A stretch of 14,019 bases of DNA from Mageeibacillus sp. UBA5442 (GTDB lineage: Bacteria > Bacillota > Clostridia > Saccharofermentanales > DTU023). Location of the stretch: contig DIRG01000111.1 of NCBI GenBank assembly GCA_002427475.1, forward strand, positions 50,639 to 64,657, in the 5' to 3' direction. Within the stretch, counting starts at the first letter, position 1, and each line of letters starts with the position of its first letter. Below the pieces are notes generated by a model that saw nothing but the letters and a program-made list of their open reading frames with translations, was not told the origin of the DNA and searched no databases. This document shows, piece by piece, positions 1 to 6,504 of the stretch. A program made the position numbers and the translations under genes.

Positions 1-137
1 TTAACATTGACAGCGACCAGCGGTGAAATGCTCTGTGCTAACGATTGATTGCCCTTTTTCACGGTGACGACGCCATCAGCAACTGAGACGTCGACGCCGG
101 CAGGGATTTCAATCGGCATTTTTCCTATTCGTGACAT
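1..137 (-). CDS. rplF: 50S ribosomal protein L6, N-terminal fragment (cut by window edge)
   Basis: L6 is a large-subunit protein that binds 23S rRNA near the sarcin-ricin loop. Only the first 45 codons lie in the window; the gene runs off the left edge. The start MSRIGKMPIEIPAGV is the classic L6 N-terminus. An AGGAGG at 143-148 sits 5 nt before the ATG, which fixes the start. It lies 92 nt downstream of rpsH, an unusually long gap for this operon, and that gap contains three small stem-loops. The usual conserved VKGPKG stretch after the first strand reads VKKGNQ here (residues 26-31), a departure from most bacterial L6 proteins. The identification rests on the N-terminus plus the canonical position after rpsH in the spc operon. 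Confidence 0.93.
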   Translation of the reverse strand, partial: MSRIGKMPIEIPAGVDVSVADGVVTVKKGNQSLAQSISPLVAVNV

Positions 138-162
138 ATTGTCCTCCTGCTCTTAAGATTGG

Positions 163-226
163 GGGTCCTTGACCCTTTTCAGAGTTCTATTTAGCGGCTC
201 CTCTTTGAGCCTGAATCATCAGATTC
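163..226 (-). promoter_or_regulatory. Three consecutive stem-loops between rpsH and rplF
   Basis: The rpsH-rplF gap can fold on the transcribed strand into three perfect 5-bp hairpins in a row. In mRNA order they are GAATC/GATTC (222-226 with 213-217, loop 4), GGCTC/GAGCC (207-211 with 196-200, loop 6) and GGGTC/GACCC (171-175 with 163-167, loop 3). None is followed by a U-run, so they do not look like terminators. They begin 3 nt after the rpsH stop and end about 15 nt before the rplF ribosome binding site. Processing, stability or translational control are possible roles, but this is inference. Stems this short can arise by chance. Confidence 0.35.
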
Positions 227-229
227 GAT

Positions 230-625
230 TTACCAGACGTAAGCCAAAACTTCTCCGCCTATACCGGCGCGGCGGGCGCTGCGGTCGGTCATGACACCTT
301 TAGAGGTGGAGATGACTGCAATACCCAGACCGTTCTGGACTCGCGGAAGATTGGCTGCATCAGCATAAACGCGCAGTCCGGGTTTCGAAATGCGGCGTAT
401 ACCCATAATGACAGGTTTGGAGCCGTGATAGCGCAGAGTTGTCGTTAAGACTCCCTGCTTATTGTCGGCTTTGAATTCTACCTTTTCGATATACCCTTCC
501 TCAACCAAAATATCGGCTATGGCCTTTTTCAGGTTTGAAGCGGGTATTTCACAGGACTTATGACCTGCACGACCGGCATTGCGGATGCGTGTCAACATAT
601 CAGCTACTGTATCAGTACTTGGCAT
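230..625 (-). CDS. rpsH: 30S ribosomal protein S8
   Basis: S8 is a primary 16S rRNA-binding protein needed to assemble the central domain of the small subunit, and in enterobacteria it also represses spc-operon translation. The 131-residue product has the normal family length. It opens with TDTVADMLTRIRNA and closes with the conserved GLGIAVISTSKGVMTDRSAR...GGEVLAYVW, the RNA-binding C-terminal domain. An AGGAGG lies 8 nt before the ATG. The gene follows rpsN by 13 nt and precedes rplF by a structured 92-nt gap, the expected place in a Firmicute spc operon. Nothing in the protein is unusual. Autogenous control is known for E. coli S8, but I see no clear copy of that target here. Confidence 0.98.
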   Translation of the reverse strand: MPSTDTVADMLTRIRNAGRAGHKSCEIPASNLKKAIADILVEEGYIEKVEFKADNKQGVLTTTLRYHGSKPVIMGIRRISKPGLRVYADAANLPRVQNGLGIAVISTSKGVMTDRSARRAGIGGEVLAYVW

Positions 626-638
626 AGACTAATCCTCC

Positions 639-824
639 TTACCAGCTGGCTTTACGTACGCCGGGAATTTGGCCTTTATAGGCCAGTTCACGGAAACAAA
701 TACGGCAGACGCCAAATTTTCTCAAGTAAGCACGAGGGCGTCCGCATAGCTGACAGCGATTGTGTTCACGAGTACTGTACTTTTGCTTTTTCTGAGCTCT
801 AACTATTTGTGATTTTTTCGCCAT
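639..824 (-). CDS. rpsN: 30S ribosomal protein S14, zinc-binding short form (type Z)
   Basis: S14 sits in the head of the 30S subunit next to S3 and S10. At 61 residues this is the short, zinc-ribbon form typical of Gram-positive bacteria. Four cysteines, C24-x2-C27 and C40-x2-C43, form the zinc site in the segment CQLCGRPRAYLRKFGVC. The ending PGVRKASW is the standard S14 C-terminus. An AGGAG lies about 8 nt upstream of the ATG and overlaps the region just after the rplE stop (11-nt gap). Because this form needs zinc, some genomes carry a second zinc-free copy elsewhere under Zur control; that cannot be judged here. The alternative symbol rpsZ is used for the same form. Confidence 0.98.
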   Translation of the reverse strand: MAKKSQIVRAQKKQKYSTREHNRCQLCGRPRAYLRKFGVCRICFRELAYKGQIPGVRKASW

Positions 825-835
825 TTATTCTTCTC

Positions 836-1375
836 CTATTTGCGGAACGGCACGCCCAATGCCTCAAGCAAGGCTTTGCCTTCTTCATCGGTTTCGGCAC
901 TTGTCACGATGACAATGTCAAAACCTCTAATCTTATCAATACTATCGTAATCAATCTCGGGGAAAATCAGCTGTTCACGAGCGCCCATGGTAAAGTTGCC
1001 ATGGCCGTCAAATGAATTTGGATTAATTCCGCGAAAGTCACGTACTCTTGGCAGAGCTACGCTGATGAGTTTGTCAAAGAAGCTGTACATGCGTTCACCG
1101 CGCAGTGTTACTTTAGCTCCGATAGGCATACCGGCACGTAACTTAAAGTTAGCGATGGATTTTCTTGCATAAGTAACTACCGCTTTCTGACCTGCTATTG
1201 TTGTTAAATCTTCAATGGCATTGTCAATTGCTTTCGAGTCTTCTTTGGCATCACCTACGCCCATATTTAAGACAATTTTCTGCAGCTTGGGCACTTGCAT
1301 GACCGAGCTGTAGTCAAATTCCTTCATGAGCGCGGGTATAATTTCTTCTTTATATCTTTCTTCTACTCTACTCAT
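836..1375 (-). CDS. rplE: 50S ribosomal protein L5
   Basis: L5 binds 5S rRNA and forms part of the central protuberance, contacting the P-site tRNA and the small subunit. The 179-residue product has the normal length. Recognisable segments are KIVLNMGVGDAKEDSKAID near residue 35, RKSIANFKLRAGMPIGAKVTLRG in the middle and RGFDIVIVTSAETDEEGKALLEALGVPF at the C-terminus (family motifs, each seen directly). The ribosome binding site is weaker than its neighbours: AAGGTGAG directly before the ATG rather than a spaced AGGAGG. It lies 8 nt after rplX, so translational coupling is plausible. No anomaly was seen in the protein. Confidence 0.98.
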   Translation of the reverse strand: MSRVEERYKEEIIPALMKEFDYSSVMQVPKLQKIVLNMGVGDAKEDSKAIDNAIEDLTTIAGQKAVVTYARKSIANFKLRAGMPIGAKVTLRGERMYSFFDKLISVALPRVRDFRGINPNSFDGHGNFTMGAREQLIFPEIDYDSIDKIRGFDIVIVTSAETDEEGKALLEALGVPFRK

Positions 1376-1383
1376 AGCTCACC

Positions 1384-1728
1384 TTATTTCTTAGCCTTGC
1401 GGATAACATAATTCTGTTCACCGCATGCTTTACAAAAACGAACTTTATCACCGTTGTCAAGGAACTTGACTCCGGTCTTAGAGGGACGTTTACACTCACT
1501 GCAGACCAACATAACGTTTGAAGCGTGAATTGGCTGCTCCTGATTGATCAGTCCGCCCTGTTGCGTACGAGTGCGCGGCTTGACGTGGCGTGTAACTATA
1601 TTGACGCCTTCAACCAACACACGTCCGCTGGCAGGAAATACTGCGATTACTTTGCCGGATTTGCCGGCATCTTTCCCGCTTAAGACATAAACACGATCGT
1701 TAGTTTTTACATGAACTTTTTTAGCCAT
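1384..1728 (-). CDS. rplX: 50S ribosomal protein L24 with C-terminal zinc ribbon
   Basis: L24 is an assembly initiator that binds the 5' domain of 23S rRNA near the tunnel exit. The KOW domain is seen in residues 8-40 (NDRVYVLSGKDAGKSGKVIAV), followed by the conserved NIVTRHVKPRTRTQQGG. The C-terminal third holds two CxxC pairs, C76/C79 and C99/C102, which form the zinc ribbon found in many Firmicute L24 proteins. At 114 residues it is slightly longer than average because of a basic tail after the last cysteine pair. AGGAGG lies 5 nt before the ATG and is fused to the rplN stop codon (TAGGAGG), so ribosomes finishing rplN are well placed to start here. Confidence 0.98.
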   Translation of the reverse strand: MAKKVHVKTNDRVYVLSGKDAGKSGKVIAVFPASGRVLVEGVNIVTRHVKPRTRTQQGGLINQEQPIHASNVMLVCSECKRPSKTGVKFLDNGDKVRFCKACGEQNYVIRKAKK

Positions 1729-1737
1729 CTTGCCCTC

Positions 1738-2106
1738 CTACAATACTTCCGGGGCGAGCGACAGAATCTTCATATACTTCTTTGCTCTCAGCTCGCGGGC
1801 GATAGGTCCAAAGATACGGGTTCCCTGAGGATTGCCGTCGTCTTTCAGAATAACCGCTGCGTTTTCGTCAAAGCGGATTACTGAACCATCGTTACGTCTT
1901 ACTCCGGACTTTGTGCGAACGACGACTGCTTTAACCACATCGCCCTTCTTTACAACGCCACCCGGAATAGCTTCTTTTACTGAGCAGACTATTACGTCAC
2001 CTACGTTGGCGTAACGTCTACCACTGCCACCTAATACTTTTATGCACATCAGGCTTCTGGCGCCGGTATTATCAGCGGACTTCAGCCGACTTTGTACTTG
2101 AATCAT
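1738..2106 (-). CDS. rplN: 50S ribosomal protein L14
   Basis: L14 lies at the subunit interface, contacts helix 95 of 23S rRNA and forms bridges with the 30S subunit. The 122 residues match the near-invariant family length. It starts MIQVQSRLKSADNTGARSL and contains GDVIVCSVKEAIPGG and the C-terminal RIFGPIARELR, all hallmark segments. GGAGG lies about 9 nt before the ATG. It follows rpsQ by 23 nt and precedes rplX by 9 nt. It is a highly conserved protein with no visible peculiarity. Confidence 0.98.
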   Translation of the reverse strand: MIQVQSRLKSADNTGARSLMCIKVLGGSGRRYANVGDVIVCSVKEAIPGGVVKKGDVVKAVVVRTKSGVRRNDGSVIRFDENAAVILKDDGNPQGTRIFGPIARELRAKKYMKILSLAPEVL

Positions 2107-2129
2107 AATCTTAGTCCTCCAACACGCTC

Positions 2130-2387
2130 TTACTTGGCTTTCTCAATGATTTCAACCAAGCGCCAACGTTTACTCTTGGAGAGCGGACGTGTTTCCATGA
2201 CACGCACACGGTCTCCGATGCGGCACTCATTGTTTTCATCATGAGCTTTGAGCTTGTAAGACTGTTTCATATATTTCTTATAAAGAGGGTGACGTACATG
2301 CTGTAAAACTTCGACTGTAATGGTTTTATCCATTTTGTCGCTGATCACTACGCCTTCTCTTTGTTTGCGATCATTGCGTTCACTCAT
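2130..2387 (-). CDS. rpsQ: 30S ribosomal protein S17
   Basis: S17 is a primary 16S rRNA-binding protein with an OB fold that helps fold the 5' domain. The 85 residues include the family signature REGVVISDKMDKTITV near the start, the HPLYKKYMK segment and GDRVRVMETRPLSKSKRWRLVEI at the end. The ATG overlaps the rpmC stop codon by 4 nt (ATGA), a standard coupling arrangement, and GGAGGG lies about 8 nt upstream inside rpmC. Length and motifs are normal. Confidence 0.98.
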   Translation of the reverse strand: MSERNDRKQREGVVISDKMDKTITVEVLQHVRHPLYKKYMKQSYKLKAHDENNECRIGDRVRVMETRPLSKSKRWRLVEIIEKAK

Positions 2388-2593
2388 GCCTTCATCCCTC
2401 CATCGCTAAGTTCTTGCTGACGCATTACGGTTTTAACACGGGCAATGTCACGCTTTACATTCTTCAGCTGCAAAGGATTTGCCAGCTGATTGGTTGCGTG
2501 CTGAAAACGAAGTTTAAACAACTCTTCCTTGAGTTCATTCAACTCTTGTTCAAGCTCTGTTTGGCTCTTTTTTCTTAACTCAGTTGCCTTCAT
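2384..2593 (-). CDS. rpmC: 50S ribosomal protein L29
   Basis: L29 is a small two-helix protein at the peptide tunnel exit, near L23, where chaperones and SRP dock. The start is placed at the ATG at 2593, giving 69 residues (MKATELRKKSQTELEQEL...), the usual length. The frame stays open 22 codons further upstream, but those codons are not homologous to L29. A GGAGG at 2603-2607 lies 9 nt before the chosen ATG. The motif LFKLRFQHATNQLANPLQLK is the core L29 signature. The first 14 nt of the gene overlap the end of rplP, so the ribosome binding site sits inside the rplP acidic tail. The stop overlaps the rpsQ start by 4 nt. Confidence 0.95.
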   Translation of the reverse strand: MKATELRKKSQTELEQELNELKEELFKLRFQHATNQLANPLQLKNVKRDIARVKTVMRQQELSDGGMKA

Positions 2594-3170
2594 CTGCTTC
2601 AACCTCCCCGCCTTCATCGCCGTCGGCTTCTTCGCCTTCGACGCCTTCAGCATCTTCACTGATGATGCCTTCTTCGATCATTTCGTCCTCAGTCATCATT
2701 TCCTCAGGAATATCCAGGACCTGAACTTCGGCGAATTTCGCGATTTCTTCTTCACTAAACTCGCGTTCGTTTTCGACCAATTTGGTTTTGCACGGCAATT
2801 TATGTGATGCCAAACGCAAAGCTTCGCGAGCATGAGCTTCGGTTACGCCTGCTACTTCGAAAAGCACACGGCCGGGTTTAACTACTGCAACCCAGTACTC
2901 AGGTGAGCCCTTACCTTTACCCATGCGGGTTTCGGCAGGTTTTGATGTAACTGGCTTGTCCGGAAAAATCTTAATCCAGACCGTACCACCACGACGGAAA
3001 TAACGGTTGATGGCAATACGCGCTGCTTCTATCTGGTTACCGGTAATCCAGCAAGGTTCAGTTGCCTGAAGACCATACTGACCATAGGTGACCTTGTTGC
3101 CGCGGGTCGCTTTGCCCCTCATGCGGCCACGATGTTGTTTTCTATATTTTGTACGCTTAGGCATTAACAT
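2580..3170 (-). CDS. rplP: 50S ribosomal protein L16 with long acidic C-terminal extension
   Basis: L16 organises the A-site region of the 50S subunit and joins late in assembly. The core is textbook: MLMPKRTKYRKQHRGRM, then KRGG-like RRGGTVWIKIFPDKPVT, ETRMGKGKGSPEYWVAVVKPG, and HAREALRLASHKLPCKTK near residue 130, where most bacterial L16 proteins nearly end. The product continues to 196 residues. Residues 133-196 contain 28 Asp/Glu and only two Lys/Arg (E-rich, then Gly/Glu/Asp repeats), apparently disordered. The start at 3170 has GGAGG 8 nt upstream and overlaps the rpsC stop by 14 nt; an ATG two codons in is less well spaced. The 3' end overlaps rpmC by 14 nt. The frame is continuous with no sign of frameshift. 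Confidence 0.96.
   Translation of the reverse strand: MLMPKRTKYRKQHRGRMRGKATRGNKVTYGQYGLQATEPCWITGNQIEAARIAINRYFRRGGTVWIKIFPDKPVTSKPAETRMGKGKGSPEYWVAVVKPGRVLFEVAGVTEAHAREALRLASHKLPCKTKLVENEREFSEEEIAKFAEVQVLDIPEEMMTEDEMIEEGIISEDAEGVEGEEADGDEGGEVEADEGN
2603..2607 (-). promoter_or_regulatory. Ribosome binding site of rpmC, inside the rplP tail
   Basis: GGAGG on the minus strand lies 9 nt before the ATG at 2593. It decides the rpmC start, because the reading frame itself extends further upstream. The same bases encode Gly-Gly-Glu-Val in the acidic tail of L16, so tail sequence and translation start share these bases. Confidence 0.8.
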
Positions 3171-3840
3171 CGGGGTTGCCTCCTTCTTGAGCTGCTTGCG
3201 TTTTCTTCACAGGGAGGACTTCACCCTTGTAGATCCACACTTTAACGCCGATCAGGCCATATGCAGTGTGGGCTTCTGCGAAACCGTAATCAATGTCTGC
3301 ACGCAGTGTATGTAGGGGGATGGTACCCTCGTGGTACTGCTCGGAACGAGCAATTTCGGCTCCGCCTAGACGACCCGATACCATGGTTTTAATGCCTTTA
3401 GCACCGTTCTTCATGGCGCGACCGATAGACTGTTTCATTGCACGTCTGAATGAAGTTCTTGCTTCGAGTTGACGAGCTATGCCTTCAGCTACTAATTGCG
3501 CTTCAACGTCTACATTGCGAACTTCTTTAACATTGATGTAAAACTCGCTTTGAAAACGCTTTGCCAGCTTTTTCTTTAATTTTTCAATCTCTGCGCCCTG
3601 ACGACCGATAATGATGCCAGGTTTGCCGGTAGTAATTGTTACTACGGTCTTGTCATCACCTTCACGCTCAATTTCAATCCGGGATACTCCGGCGCGTGAT
3701 GTCTCAGAGAACACGAAATCACGAATCTTTTTATCTTCGACGAGGTAGCGGGCAAAATTTTTCTTATCCGCATACCAGCGCGAATCCCAGTCTTTGATAA
3801 CTCCTACACGTAAACCATGTGGATTAACTTTCTGACCCAT
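3157..3840 (-). CDS. rpsC: 30S ribosomal protein S3
   Basis: S3 lies at the mRNA entry channel of the 30S head, where it helps unwind mRNA. The N-terminus MGQKVNPHGLRVGVIKDWDS is diagnostic. The type II KH domain has its GxxG loop at G79-R-Q-G82 within KPGIIIGRQGAEIEKLKKKL. The C-terminal domain includes RRAMKQSIGRAMKNGAKGIK and GTIPLHTLRADIDYGFAEAHT. At 227 residues it is normal. Its ribosome binding site is made of the GAG-GAG-GAG codons that end rplV, and the ATG comes 1 nt after the rplV stop, so translation is tightly coupled. Its own 3' end overlaps rplP by 14 nt and carries the rplP ribosome binding site. Confidence 0.98.
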   Translation of the reverse strand: MGQKVNPHGLRVGVIKDWDSRWYADKKNFARYLVEDKKIRDFVFSETSRAGVSRIEIEREGDDKTVVTITTGKPGIIIGRQGAEIEKLKKKLAKRFQSEFYINVKEVRNVDVEAQLVAEGIARQLEARTSFRRAMKQSIGRAMKNGAKGIKTMVSGRLGGAEIARSEQYHEGTIPLHTLRADIDYGFAEAHTAYGLIGVKVWIYKGEVLPVKKTQAAQEGGNPDVNA

Positions 3841-3841
3841 T

Positions 3842-4330
3842 TTATGCCTCCTCCTCTTCTCTTTCTCTTAAAACAACATTTACATGGCTGCTACGCTTTA
3901 AAATCCAAGAAGCTGCACCTTTTGCCCGTGGGCGAATGCGCTTCAGTGTTGGACCTTCGGTCGCATTGATCTCTGCAACGTAGAGGTTCTCAGGATTCAA
4001 ACCGTTGTTGTTTACTGCATTAGCTGCAGCTGAGTTGAGCAACTTTGTTAAAGGTTGTGCTGCTGCGTTAGAGGAATATTCTAAAATAGCCAGTGCTTCC
4101 CGCAGTGATTTGCCGCGGATAATGCTGGTAAGCAGATTTACCTTTTTTGAATTAATACGCAAATGCTGAACTGATGCACGGCCTTCGTCGCGACCAATAC
4201 CGAGATACTTCCGCTCCTTCTTGGTTAGGACAGGCGTCTTCTTATTACGTCTGGTCTCTGCCTTATGGGCTGCGATGAGTTCCTCTCGGCGCTCTTCTAA
4301 TTCAACTTTACTCATTACTTTTCTTGACAT
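3842..4330 (-). CDS. rplV: 50S ribosomal protein L22 with charged N-terminal extension
   Basis: L22 contacts all six 23S rRNA domains, and its hairpin loop lines the peptide exit tunnel. The L22 domain covers about residues 51-158: RASVQHLRINSKKVNLL, IRGKSLREALAIL, then the tunnel hairpin region GPTLKRIRPRAKGAASWIL and SHVNVVL. Before it are about 50 extra residues (SRKVMSKVELEERREELIA onward) rich in Lys, Arg and Glu; most bacterial L22 proteins are about 110 residues and this one is 162. AGGAGG at 4342-4347 lies 11 nt before the ATG at 4330, and no internal ATG is well placed to give the short form. The terminal Glu run is encoded by the rpsC ribosome binding site. Confidence 0.96.
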   Translation of the reverse strand: MSRKVMSKVELEERREELIAAHKAETRRNKKTPVLTKKERKYLGIGRDEGRASVQHLRINSKKVNLLTSIIRGKSLREALAILEYSSNAAAQPLTKLLNSAAANAVNNNGLNPENLYVAEINATEGPTLKRIRPRAKGAASWILKRSSHVNVVLREREEEEA

Positions 4331-4355
4331 ATATTATTCTCCCTCCTCACTGCGA

Positions 4356-4637
4356 TCAGCGAACAGTGGCTCGTCGTTCTGACGAGGCATGTCCTCTGAA
4401 GGTTCGCGTGGGAGCGAACTCACCTAGTTTGTGGCCGACCATTTCTTCTGTGATATAAATCGGCACATGTTTTCTGCCATCATGAACAGCGATTGTGTGG
4501 CCAACCATCTCAGGGAAGATCGTGGAGGCTCTAGACCATGTTCTAACAACACGATGTTCATTCTTTTCGTTCATTGCTTCTATTCGCTTCATTAGAGCTT
4601 CTTCAACATAAAAGCCCTTTTTAGTAGAACGACTCAT
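4356..4637 (-). CDS. rpsS: 30S ribosomal protein S19
   Basis: S19 forms a complex with S13 in the 30S head and contacts the A-site finger of 23S rRNA. The 93 residues begin MSRSTKKGFYVEEALMKRI and include the family signature WSRASTIFPEMVGHTIAVH and HVPIYITEEMVGHKLGEFAPTRTFRGH. AGGAGG lies 6 nt before the ATG and is joined to the rplB stop codon (TAGGAGG), which implies coupling. It precedes rplV by 25 nt. Length and motifs are normal. Confidence 0.98.
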   Translation of the reverse strand: MSRSTKKGFYVEEALMKRIEAMNEKNEHRVVRTWSRASTIFPEMVGHTIAVHDGRKHVPIYITEEMVGHKLGEFAPTRTFRGHASSERRATVR

Positions 4638-4647
4638 CCTTATCCTC

Positions 4648-5481
4648 CTATTTCTTGCGTCTTCTTCTGACGATCATTTGATTAGATTTCTTGTTACGAT
4701 GACGTGTCTTATAACCGCGTGTTGGTTTACCCCAGGGTGTGACAGGGCTAGGCATTCCAATTGGCGCCTTACCTTCACCACCACCATGTGGGTGATCAAC
4801 AGGGTTCATAGCAGAACCACGTACATGCGGTCTTCTGCCCATGTGACGCTTACGTCCGGCTTTACCAATGTTTACAATACTGTTTTCAATATTGCTAACG
4901 GTGCCGATGGTCGCGCGGCAATCTTGCAGCACGAGGCGCACTTCCGTGGAAGGCATACGCAAAGTGGCGTAACGACCTTCTTTAGCGAGCAACTGAGCTG
5001 ACGAGCCGGCTGAACGAACAAGTTGTCCGCCCTTGCCGGGATGCATTTCGATATTATGAATTTGTGTACCGACCGGAATCGAGCTCAAAGGAAGTGCATT
5101 TCCGATTGAAATATCAACTTGTTCACCGGACATGACGGTATCGCCGACTTTGAGGCCGTGTGGGGCCAAAATGTAAGCTTTCTCACCATCTACGTAGTAA
5201 AGCAATGCGATAAAAGCTGTACGATTAGGATCGTATTCAATTGCTTTTACTCTTGCCGGAATATTATCTTTGGTACGCTTCCAATCAATTCTTCTAAGTT
5301 TTCTGCGATTTCCGCCCCCACGATGACGAACTGTGATTCTGCCATAGTTGTTGCGACCGCTGGACTTCTGCTGCGTTTCAAGCAAACTTTTTTCCGGAGC
5401 TGCTTTTTCTGTCAATGCAGAATAATCAACTCTCGTCATCTGCCTTCTCGCGGGCGAAGTCGGTCTATAACTTTTTGCCAT
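4648..5481 (-). CDS. rplB: 50S ribosomal protein L2
   Basis: L2 is among the most conserved ribosomal proteins and supports subunit association and the peptidyl transferase centre. The 277 residues match the family. The N-terminal RNA-binding domain includes YRPTSPARRQMT and GRNNYGRITVRHRGGGNRR; the SH3-like domain follows; the C-terminal signature NPVDHPHGGGEGKAPIG contains H230, equivalent to the functionally important His229 of E. coli. The tail is very basic (VRRRRKK). AAGGAG lies about 7 nt before the ATG. It follows rplW by 29 nt and is joined to rpsS through TAGGAGG at its stop. Confidence 0.98.
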   Translation of the reverse strand: MAKSYRPTSPARRQMTRVDYSALTEKAAPEKSLLETQQKSSGRNNYGRITVRHRGGGNRRKLRRIDWKRTKDNIPARVKAIEYDPNRTAFIALLYYVDGEKAYILAPHGLKVGDTVMSGEQVDISIGNALPLSSIPVGTQIHNIEMHPGKGGQLVRSAGSSAQLLAKEGRYATLRMPSTEVRLVLQDCRATIGTVSNIENSIVNIGKAGRKRHMGRRPHVRGSAMNPVDHPHGGGEGKAPIGMPSPVTPWGKPTRGYKTRHRNKKSNQMIVRRRRKK

Positions 5482-5510
5482 TATAATTCTCCTTCTTACG
5501 CGTGAACGGC

Positions 5511-5867
5511 TTATTGGCCGAACCCGAACTCTTCAATCGAAGTCTTGTATTTTTTCGACTTAGTACCTGTTTTGCCACCCGGCATCTGATAGGACTCTGC
5601 AACGGGCTCGGTATCTATCGTGATAATCGCTTTCTTGCTAGCAGAGGTCATGCCTTTACGTCCGGAACCGACACGACGTTCTTTTCCACGTAAATTAATG
5701 GTATTTACTCCTGTAACTTTTACTTCAAAAAGCGCTTCAACTGCTTGTCTTATTTCTGTCTTGCTGGAACGGCGGTCAACTTCGAAAGTATATTTGCCGT
5801 ATGCAGCGTCCATCATGCTTTGTTCAGTAATGATGGGACGAATAATAATATCGTGTGGATTCCTCAT
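5511..5867 (-). CDS. rplW: 50S ribosomal protein L23
   Basis: L23 rings the peptide exit tunnel and is the docking site for trigger factor and SRP. The core is clear: IIIRPIITEQSMMDA, KYTFEVDRRSSKTEIRQAVE, FEVKVTGVNTINLRGK and KKAIITI. Most bacterial L23 proteins stop soon after this last strand at about 95 residues; this one runs to 118, with a basic, polar tail ending KKYKTSIEEFGFGQ. I cannot tell from this window whether that tail is shared by relatives. GAGGAGG lies 10 nt before the ATG. The start overlaps the rplD stop by 4 nt. Confidence 0.97.
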   Translation of the reverse strand: MRNPHDIIIRPIITEQSMMDAAYGKYTFEVDRRSSKTEIRQAVEALFEVKVTGVNTINLRGKERRVGSGRKGMTSASKKAIITIDTEPVAESYQMPGGKTGTKSKKYKTSIEEFGFGQ

Positions 5868-6487
5868 GATGCGTATACCTCCTCGATTGTACTAAGGGCT
5901 TCGCGTGTTACGATGAGCAAATCTGACTTCAACAGATCCAACACTGAAAAGGCATTAACTGCAGCTGTTTGAACGTGAGGAATGTTGCGTGCGGAACGCA
6001 CTACTTCCACATTGCTGCCGCTTGTAATAATCAGTGCGGATGATGTAACACCCACATTCTTCAAAATGTCGGTCATTTCGCGAGTCTTATGCGTTTCCAT
6101 GTCCAGTGAATCCAGAACAAGCAGCTTCTGATTGGCTACCTTGTCGGACAAAAGTGAGCGCATTGCCAAACGTCTGACTTTCTTGGGCAGACGAGTTCTA
6201 AAAGATCTCGGTGTAGGACCAAAAGTTACGCCGCCACCAACAAAGATCGGAGAACGGTTTGAACCGTGACGTGCACGACCTGTCCCCTTCTGACGATAGG
6301 GCTTCCTGCCGCCGCCGCGAACTTCTGAGCGCCCCTTTGTTTTGCTGGTGCCCTGTCTGCGATTTGCTTGCTGAGCAAGCATCACGCGATATATGACGTC
6401 GCGGTTTGGTTCGATTGAGAATACGCTATCTGCCAAATCCAGAGTATCTACAACTTCGCCTTTAATATTTAAAACATCAACTTGCAT
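5864..6487 (-). CDS. rplD: 50S ribosomal protein L4
   Basis: L4 is an early assembly protein whose extended loop lines the exit tunnel opposite L22; in E. coli it also represses the S10 operon by binding its leader. The 207 residues have normal length. The tunnel loop is seen at about residues 45-86, with RSEVRGGGRKPYRQKGTGRARHG followed by PIFVGGGVTFGP. The globular part contains the LLVLDSL and ALIITSGSN segments. The loop shows no obvious insertion of the kind associated with macrolide resistance. GGAGG lies 9 nt before the ATG. It follows rplC by 17 nt and overlaps rplW by 4 nt. Whether it acts on the structured leader upstream of rpsJ is unknown. Confidence 0.97.
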   Translation of the reverse strand: MQVDVLNIKGEVVDTLDLADSVFSIEPNRDVIYRVMLAQQANRRQGTSKTKGRSEVRGGGRKPYRQKGTGRARHGSNRSPIFVGGGVTFGPTPRSFRTRLPKKVRRLAMRSLLSDKVANQKLLVLDSLDMETHKTREMTDILKNVGVTSSALIITSGSNVEVVRSARNIPHVQTAAVNAFSVLDLLKSDLLIVTREALSTIEEVYAS

Positions 6488-6504
6488 TTATCAGTTCCTC
6501 CGTC

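Noticed and set aside
2594..2659. Longer rpmC reading frame starting at 2659
   Set aside because: The extra 22 residues are not part of L29, they are the alternate frame of the rplP acidic tail, and a good ribosome binding site supports the ATG at 2593.
4678..5001. Plus-strand ORF opposite rplB (107 codons), and similar ones opposite other r-protein genes
   Set aside because: These are shadows of highly conserved genes with no ribosome binding site, and their residues only mirror the opposite strand.
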